From the NCBI RefSeq assembly GCF_000820225.1, contig NZ_CDDK01000016.1:1-61813 (forward strand): 61,813 nt of DNA, in the 5' to 3' direction. This DNA comes from Aeromonas veronii bv. veronii. GTDB taxonomy: Bacteria > Pseudomonadota > Gammaproteobacteria > Enterobacterales > Aeromonadaceae. This document shows, one piece after another, positions 57,342-61,813 of the stretch. Positions within the stretch are counted from its first letter, which is position 1, and each line of letters opens with the position of its first letter. The position numbers were made by a program, and so were the translations under genes. The notes beneath the pieces are model-generated. The model was not told the DNA's origin and ran no database searches. It was given only the letters and a program-made list of their open reading frames with translations.

Positions 57342-58720
57342 GATTCGATGTCACTCCAGAGTTGGCAGGGCAGCGTCAGGGTGAAGGTGGTGGGCGGGCC
57401 GGATAGGGCGAGGTGCCCGCCAAGACGGCGTAGCAGATGGCGCACGATGGCAAGCCCCAGCCCCAAGCCCTCGGCACGGGCACCACGGCGCAGCAGGGTG
57501 GCGAGCCGGTAACTCGGCAGCTCGCCACCATCGCTAACGGCGAGGATCAAGCGCCCCGCCTGCCAGCTAGCACAGATCCGAACCGGCGCGCGGCCATGCT
57601 GGCTGGCATTGCGCAGCAGGTTGTCGAGGGCGAGATCGAGCCAGTAGAAGGGGAGCGCGAGAGTCATCTCACGCTCAAGGCAGAAGGTAGCGCCATGCCG
57701 CTCGCAGGCCAGCGTGAGCCACTCGGCCAGACTGACCGCCACCCGCTCATCCTCGAGGGTCTCTGCCGCCAGATAGTGGCGACTGGCCTGTGCCAGTTGA
57801 TGCAGGCGGGCGACACTGCCCAGCAGCTGACCCACGCTCTGCTGGGCGGAAGGGGGGAGCCTGTCGAAGTCGTGGCGCAGCTCCTCGCTGATGCCGGAGA
57901 GCGCCATGATGGGGGTGCGCAGCTCGTGGGTCAGCATCTGCAATGCGACGCGCCGCTCCCGCAGCAGGCGCCAGCGCTGCCAGCTGGCCCACCCCAACAG
58001 CAAGATAAATCCGAGCGAGCTGGCCAGCGCCAGCCACTGCCAGTGCAGCGTGGGTCGCTCGTTGATGCAGAGCGCGCCGACCCGCTCCTGACAGGATCCA
58101 TCAACCCGGCTATCCAGCATCACGCCGAACCGCTCGGCCAGCGGTTGCCACTGGCCAGCGCCATAGCGACGCCACTGCCCATCGGCAAGCAGCCAGAGCT
58201 GGCCGGATTGCAGCAGCCAACGATCACCCCGCAGCAAGGCGTCAAGGTTGTCATCATCGAGCTCCCCAAGCTGCCCCAACCGGTCGCGCCGCTCCCGCAC
58301 ATGGAGCAGAGCATCGAGCCCAGCCGCCGGATGACCCGCCAGCCAGTGGGCTGCGCTGGAGCCGCCAAGCGGATAGATGGGGTGAGCGGCAAACCAGCGG
58401 GTCGAGGGCGCAGCCCCTTGGCCGCAAAGCGCCAGCAGCAGTGGCAGCCACTCGGCGGGCAAGGCATTCTCTGTCCCGCACTCCTGCTGATAGCGATAGA
58501 TGGCCTGCAACTGGCGCAGCGGGTAGCGTTGCCAGCCGGGATAGAGGGAGTCGGGAGCAATCAGGCGACGGTCGAGCCGCTGTACCTCATCAAGAGGCAA
58601 CACCTGTTCGGGAGCCAGTTCGGCCAGCTCACCAGCCAGGCGATCCGCCAGCGGCCCGGCCAGCACGGGATAAGCCATGCCGTAGCAGATCAGGGAGCAG
58701 AGCAGCAGGATCAGGCGCAT
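57338..58720 (-). CDS. Sensor histidine kinase with DUF3404-like periplasmic domain (VxrA-like)
   Basis: A 460-residue kinase. A signal or first membrane segment covers residues 1-21 and a second membrane helix about 228-247; between them is a ~200-residue periplasmic sensor with RWFAAHPIYPLGGSSAAHWLAGHP. The dimerisation/phospho-acceptor helix has MLTHELRTPIMALS (H-box); the ATPase part has LDLALDNLLRNASQHG (N-box) and EGLGLGLAIVRHLLRRLGG. The sensor resembles DUF3404 of Vibrio VxrA/WigK, which responds to cell-wall damage; that is inferred. The start at 58720 is only about 50 bases after the asmA terminator, so the promoter is compact. Confidence 0.8.
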   Translation of the reverse strand: MRLILLLCSLICYGMAYPVLAGPLADRLAGELAELAPEQVLPLDEVQRLDRRLIAPDSLYPGWQRYPLRQLQAIYRYQQECGTENALPAEWLPLLLALCGQGAAPSTRWFAAHPIYPLGGSSAAHWLAGHPAAGLDALLHVRERRDRLGQLGELDDDNLDALLRGDRWLLQSGQLWLLADGQWRRYGAGQWQPLAERFGVMLDSRVDGSCQERVGALCINERPTLHWQWLALASSLGFILLLGWASWQRWRLLRERRVALQMLTHELRTPIMALSGISEELRHDFDRLPPSAQQSVGQLLGSVARLHQLAQASRHYLAAETLEDERVAVSLAEWLTLACERHGATFCLEREMTLALPFYWLDLALDNLLRNASQHGRAPVRICASWQAGRLILAVSDGGELPSYRLATLLRRGARAEGLGLGLAIVRHLLRRLGGHLALSGPPTTFTLTLPCQLWSDIES

Positions 58721-58771
58721 GGGTTCAACTCGAGATGACTCAGGATGAAGACACAGCAGAGCACTGCGCCA

Positions 58772-58809
58772 TAAAAAATGTCAGCGCCATTTTTAAATGG
58801 CGCTGACAT
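58772..58809 (-). terminator. Terminator after asmA
   Basis: ATGTCAGCGCCATTT pairs perfectly with AAATGGCGCTGACAT around TT. On the minus strand TTTTTTAT follows. It separates asmA from the histidine kinase gene. Confidence 0.9.
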
Positions 58810-58865
58810 CCGGTCAACCGCTAACGGCATTCGCGCAGCTCCCGCCAGCCCATATGAACCGTCAC

Positions 58866-61019
58866 CTATTTGAACAGTCCCTTGAGCAGCTGGTCAGCCA
58901 CCCCTTTGACGGCCTCGTTGTCAGCCTTGTCACCCAGCAGCTTCTTGAGTCCGCGCTCGGCCTCCTTACGGACCTTATCCTCCAGCAACTTGTTGTTGCT
59001 GAGCAGCGCCTTCACGTCGAGCCGATAGCTGGGCGCCTGCCAGTGGCCGCCGATCCGCACCGGTATGGTGATCTCCTTCAGCTCATCCACATCCTTGCCT
59101 CCCTGCCCCTTGCTGCTCTCGACGATGGAGGTGAGGAACAGGAAGTCGAGGCTCTGTGGCACCAGCGCCGTCTGCCCCTCCCCCTTGACCCGCAAGGCCG
59201 GGGCAAAGAGCTGGATGTCGTTGCTGCGGGCGATGCCATCGGCAATCTGGAAGCTGGCGGTCAGGGCGCTGAAATCGGTCTTGCGCGCCTCCTTCACCTG
59301 CTCGGCCCCCTTGCCGCTGAGGGTAGCCCGCGCCTCGCGGATCATCTCCGGCAGGTTGATGCCGTGCAGGGCGCCATCGCTCAGTTTCAAGGTAACCTTG
59401 CCCTGCATCCCGTTGCGCAGCGCCAGCGCAGAGAGACCACGGCCCTGCACCTGAACATCGAGATCGCCCTTGCCCTCCAGCAGATCGCTCTGGGCCAGAG
59501 TTTGCAGCAAGGGACGAATGTTCACTCCGGCCACCTGCTTGTGCACCTTGTAGGTGGCGGGTTGCTGGCGTGCGTCGAGTACCCCGTTCGCGTTTACCTG
59601 ACCGCCAGCCACGGTCGCGCTGAACTGTTTGAGCGTGAGCAGTCCCTTGGCCAGAGCCACCTGCAGATCGACAGCGCCGAGATCCAGCCCTTTCAGACGC
59701 AAGCTGCCGAGTTGCAGCCGCCCATCCAGATCCACCCCTTTGAGCGCGCCCAGATCCGGTTCGACCGCGGAGAGGGTTTCGCTCTTGCCGGTTACCGCTT
59801 TACTGCCACTTGCTGCGGCATTGGCCGCCGGTTTGCCCTCTTTCGGCTGTGCGGTCGGAGCCGGTGTCGATTTGGCGAGCCATTTGTCGAGATCCAGCTT
59901 CTCCCCATGCAGATCAAAGGTGATTGCCGGAGTGGCACCAAGCTGCACGGTTCCATCACCACTCAGCAGCGCCTCATCGGCACTCATCACCAGCTTGCTC
60001 AGGGTAATCAACTGCTTGTCGAGCTCGACACGGGCAAAACCGGCCAGTTTCAGCTTCATCTGCGGGCGCGGCAGCGCATCACCTTCCAGCGCTGCCGTCA
60101 GCAGCACATCGGAGAGTTCGGCAAGCTTCATCTCCTTGTCGAGCCGTCCCTTGAGCGTTCCTTCCAGCGAGCCAGCCAGTAAAGCTTGCTGCCCCTCTAC
60201 CTTGGCTCCTTTCAGCGCCAACGTGAGGTTGCTCCACTCACCAAAGGCCAATCGGTCTCCCTTGATGGAGAAACTGTCGAGTCGCAGGGACGGAGCACTC
60301 AGGCTGCCACTGAGGCTCAAGTCTTTCAGTTCACTGGCCATCACCTCCTGCGCCAGCTTGATCTGGGTCTGCCCTTTAACATCGAAAGCGAGCTTGTCGG
60401 CACTCCCCTTGGCGGCCAGCGCCACGGGTACCCACTCACCGGTAGCCAGCTGCCCCATATCGAGATCGAGGCGATCCAGTCGCAGCGACGTGCCGCTGCG
60501 ATCATCCTGTACCAGCGCACTGGCCTGGGAGAGCGCGACACCCTGCAAGCTGATCTGCCAGGGCTTGCTATCAGCGGTTGGCGCAGGGGTTGCGGGGACG
60601 ACCGGTTCGCTTGCATCAGCAGTGGCATCTTTGATCAGTCCGCTCAGATTGGAGCTGCCATCCGCCTTGGTCTGGATAAAGAGATGGGCGCCACTCAGGG
60701 TCACCTTGCCGACCTCCAGACGATGGGAGAACAGCGGCAACAGCGCAACCGAGGCCTCGCCCTGTTCGAAACGAACCAGATCCGGCTCGGCAAAACCGGC
60801 CGGATTGCGCAGAGCCACCTTCTCCAGCGAGAGGCCGAGACTAGGCCAGAAACGCCAGTCAATCTCCCCCGCCATCACCAGTTCCCGGCCCGTGCTCTTG
60901 CGCACCTGCTCTGCAAGTTGGGGCTTGAATTGATTGGGGTCGATAAGGCTTATCAGCGTCACTATGGCCAGCAAGGCCGCCACGGCGATGCCGAGCAAGA
61001 TGAGAACTATCTTCTTCAC
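58866..61019 (-). CDS. asmA: AsmA family protein
   Basis: A 717-residue inner-membrane-anchored periplasmic protein. One N-terminal helix (VKKIVLILLGIAVAALLAIVTLISLID) is followed by GRELVMAGEIDWRFWPSLGLSLEKVALRNP, the AsmA signature. A long repeat-rich beta-structured body follows, and a C-terminal AsmA_2-like region (LKLSDGALHGINLPEMIREARATLSG) ends in helices. AsmA-like proteins are proposed to move phospholipids across the periplasm or to aid outer-membrane assembly. A 50-residue linker near 400-440 is rich in Pro, Ala and Lys. The GTG start at 61019 has GGAG 6 bases upstream. Confidence 0.88.
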   Translation of the reverse strand: MKKIVLILLGIAVAALLAIVTLISLIDPNQFKPQLAEQVRKSTGRELVMAGEIDWRFWPSLGLSLEKVALRNPAGFAEPDLVRFEQGEASVALLPLFSHRLEVGKVTLSGAHLFIQTKADGSSNLSGLIKDATADASEPVVPATPAPTADSKPWQISLQGVALSQASALVQDDRSGTSLRLDRLDLDMGQLATGEWVPVALAAKGSADKLAFDVKGQTQIKLAQEVMASELKDLSLSGSLSAPSLRLDSFSIKGDRLAFGEWSNLTLALKGAKVEGQQALLAGSLEGTLKGRLDKEMKLAELSDVLLTAALEGDALPRPQMKLKLAGFARVELDKQLITLSKLVMSADEALLSGDGTVQLGATPAITFDLHGEKLDLDKWLAKSTPAPTAQPKEGKPAANAAASGSKAVTGKSETLSAVEPDLGALKGVDLDGRLQLGSLRLKGLDLGAVDLQVALAKGLLTLKQFSATVAGGQVNANGVLDARQQPATYKVHKQVAGVNIRPLLQTLAQSDLLEGKGDLDVQVQGRGLSALALRNGMQGKVTLKLSDGALHGINLPEMIREARATLSGKGAEQVKEARKTDFSALTASFQIADGIARSNDIQLFAPALRVKGEGQTALVPQSLDFLFLTSIVESSKGQGGKDVDELKEITIPVRIGGHWQAPSYRLDVKALLSNNKLLEDKVRKEAERGLKKLLGDKADNEAVKGVADQLLKGLFK

Positions 61020-61151
61020 GATATGCTCCTTGAATCCGGATCCACTGCTGACTATACCACTCACCGTCTGACGAATGGCGTCTGCGGGACAAAAGCGGAC
61101 AAGGATGAGACAGGGATGGTCGCTGCCAATCCCCATCGTCATCAGCAGGGA

Positions 61152-61658
61152 TCAGGCTTGCAAAGAGGATTGCTGCAGCCGCGCCATCGCGGTGCGCGTC
61201 GACTCGAAAGCAAAACGGGGCAAGGGGATATCGCTGATCTTCAGCCACTGACAGGCGGCCACATCGTCAGCCGGCTGGATGACAGGTTTTTCGCTCAGCA
61301 CGATGGCAAAGAAGGTGTCACAGGTGTGATAGGTGATGCCATCGTAGGGATAGATATTGGGGAATGAGCCAAGATAGGTGCAAGGATGAGCGCTAACATC
61401 GAGCCCCAGCTCCTCCTGCAACTCGCGCACCAGCGCCGCCTCCAGCGACTCGCCGGGATCAACAAATCCTCCTGGCAGATCCAGCAACCCCTTGCCCGGA
61501 TTGCGGGCACGCACCGCAACCAGCACCTCGTCCTGCCAGCAAAGCGCCACCATCACCGCAGTCGCCACATTCTGGAAAAAATGAAAACCGCAGCCACAGC
61601 GAAACTCTTTGGGGCTGACGCTCTGCAGGGTTTGCCCGCCGCATTTTGGACAAAACAT
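61152..61658 (-). CDS. NUDIX hydrolase with N-terminal zinc ribbon
   Basis: A 168-residue NUDIX protein. A short zinc ribbon (MFCPKCGGQTLQ... FRCGCGFHFF) precedes the NUDIX box GGFVDPGESLEAALVRELQEELGL. It resembles single-domain relatives of NudC, but the SQPWPFP motif of NAD pyrophosphatases is absent, so the substrate is not predicted. GGAG lies 7 bases before the ATG at 61658. It lies 132 bases upstream of asmA on the same strand. Confidence 0.85.
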   Translation of the reverse strand: MFCPKCGGQTLQSVSPKEFRCGCGFHFFQNVATAVMVALCWQDEVLVAVRARNPGKGLLDLPGGFVDPGESLEAALVRELQEELGLDVSAHPCTYLGSFPNIYPYDGITYHTCDTFFAIVLSEKPVIQPADDVAACQWLKISDIPLPRFAFESTRTAMARLQQSSLQA

Positions 61659-61813
61659 GGGCTATCTCCGACCAAATAAAGCGCCATTTTACGCTGTTGC
61701 GACCGTTTTTTATGAATAAAACTGACGGGGAAAACGAGGAATTCAAAGGGAGAGGAATAAAACGGAGCAATTATCAGGCTATTTGCTGAATTACAGGCAA
61801 TAAAAAACCCCGC
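61659..61813. other. Right-edge intergenic segment
   Basis: No gene is visible. The final bases (aataaaaaaccccgc) look like the left half of a GC-rich terminator whose other half is outside the window. Confidence 0.5.

Noticed and set aside
55849..57354. 501-residue reading of the DUF2861-like frame starting inside the regulator region
   Set aside because: The first 219 codons shadow the response regulator in another frame. A GTG at 56697 with GGAGG and a signal peptide is the real start.

Overview
The window is a chromosomal stretch from a gamma-proteobacterium, most probably an Aeromonas. The basis is high GC, proteins that read as close relatives of E. coli and Vibrio counterparts, a PanP-type aspartate decarboxylase, a retention-module adhesin, a PutA without the DNA-binding domain, and gene orders typical of Aeromonadales. 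I saw no insertion sequence, prophage, CRISPR array, rRNA or tRNA. Almost everything is core or stable accessory DNA, and coding density is high.

Layout. 1-1454 is the N-terminal part of a giant LapA-like adhesin (minus strand, cut by the window edge). 1.7-7.6 kb holds single genes: a YidE-type transporter, a hemolysin-III/PAQR protein, a PanP-like decarboxylase, yciB, yciI and cysQ. 7.7-16.0 kb is a complete N-acetylgalactosamine utilisation locus: agaR faces an eight-gene operon in the order agaZ-S-V-W-E-F-A-Y (PTS uptake, deacetylation, deamination/isomerisation, aldol cleavage). Its control region carries repeated CTTTC/GAAAG elements.

16.1-24.9 kb is the envelope-stress and central-function block rpoE-rseA-rseB-rseC-lepA-lepB-rnc-era-recO-pdxJ on the minus strand, with a textbook sigma-E promoter before rpoE and nadB diverging from it. 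The rnc/era junction carries an imperfect tandem duplication that creates a 22-codon open frame stop-start coupled to both neighbours. 26.6-36 kb holds ygfX-sdhE, ygfZ, a divergent LysR/PACE-efflux pair with an inverted repeat between them, cutA-dsbD-acetyltransferase, a lipoprotein, two unrecognised small proteins and a PuuB-like oxidoreductase.

36-46 kb is metabolic: a ROK kinase with epd-pgk-fbaA, then hemE, nudC and putA. 46.4-52.8 kb holds an SH3-domain membrane protein (YgiM-like), a potassium channel diverging from a chemoreceptor with a very small periplasmic part, an acetyltransferase and glnE. 52.9-61.8 kb holds another acetyltransferase, then a minus-strand set: sensor kinase, response regulator and a periplasmic protein with 4-bp overlapping ends (resembling the Vibrio VxrAB/DUF2861 module), followed by a secreted glycoside-hydrolase-like protein with direct repeats in front of it. 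An AsmA protein and a NUDIX hydrolase finish the window.

The items I would look at first are the rnc/era junction micro-ORF, the two-component/DUF2861/glycosidase set, the aga control region and the adhesin's predicted LapG cleavage site. All calls come from reading the sequence and from remembered family features; no database search was run.
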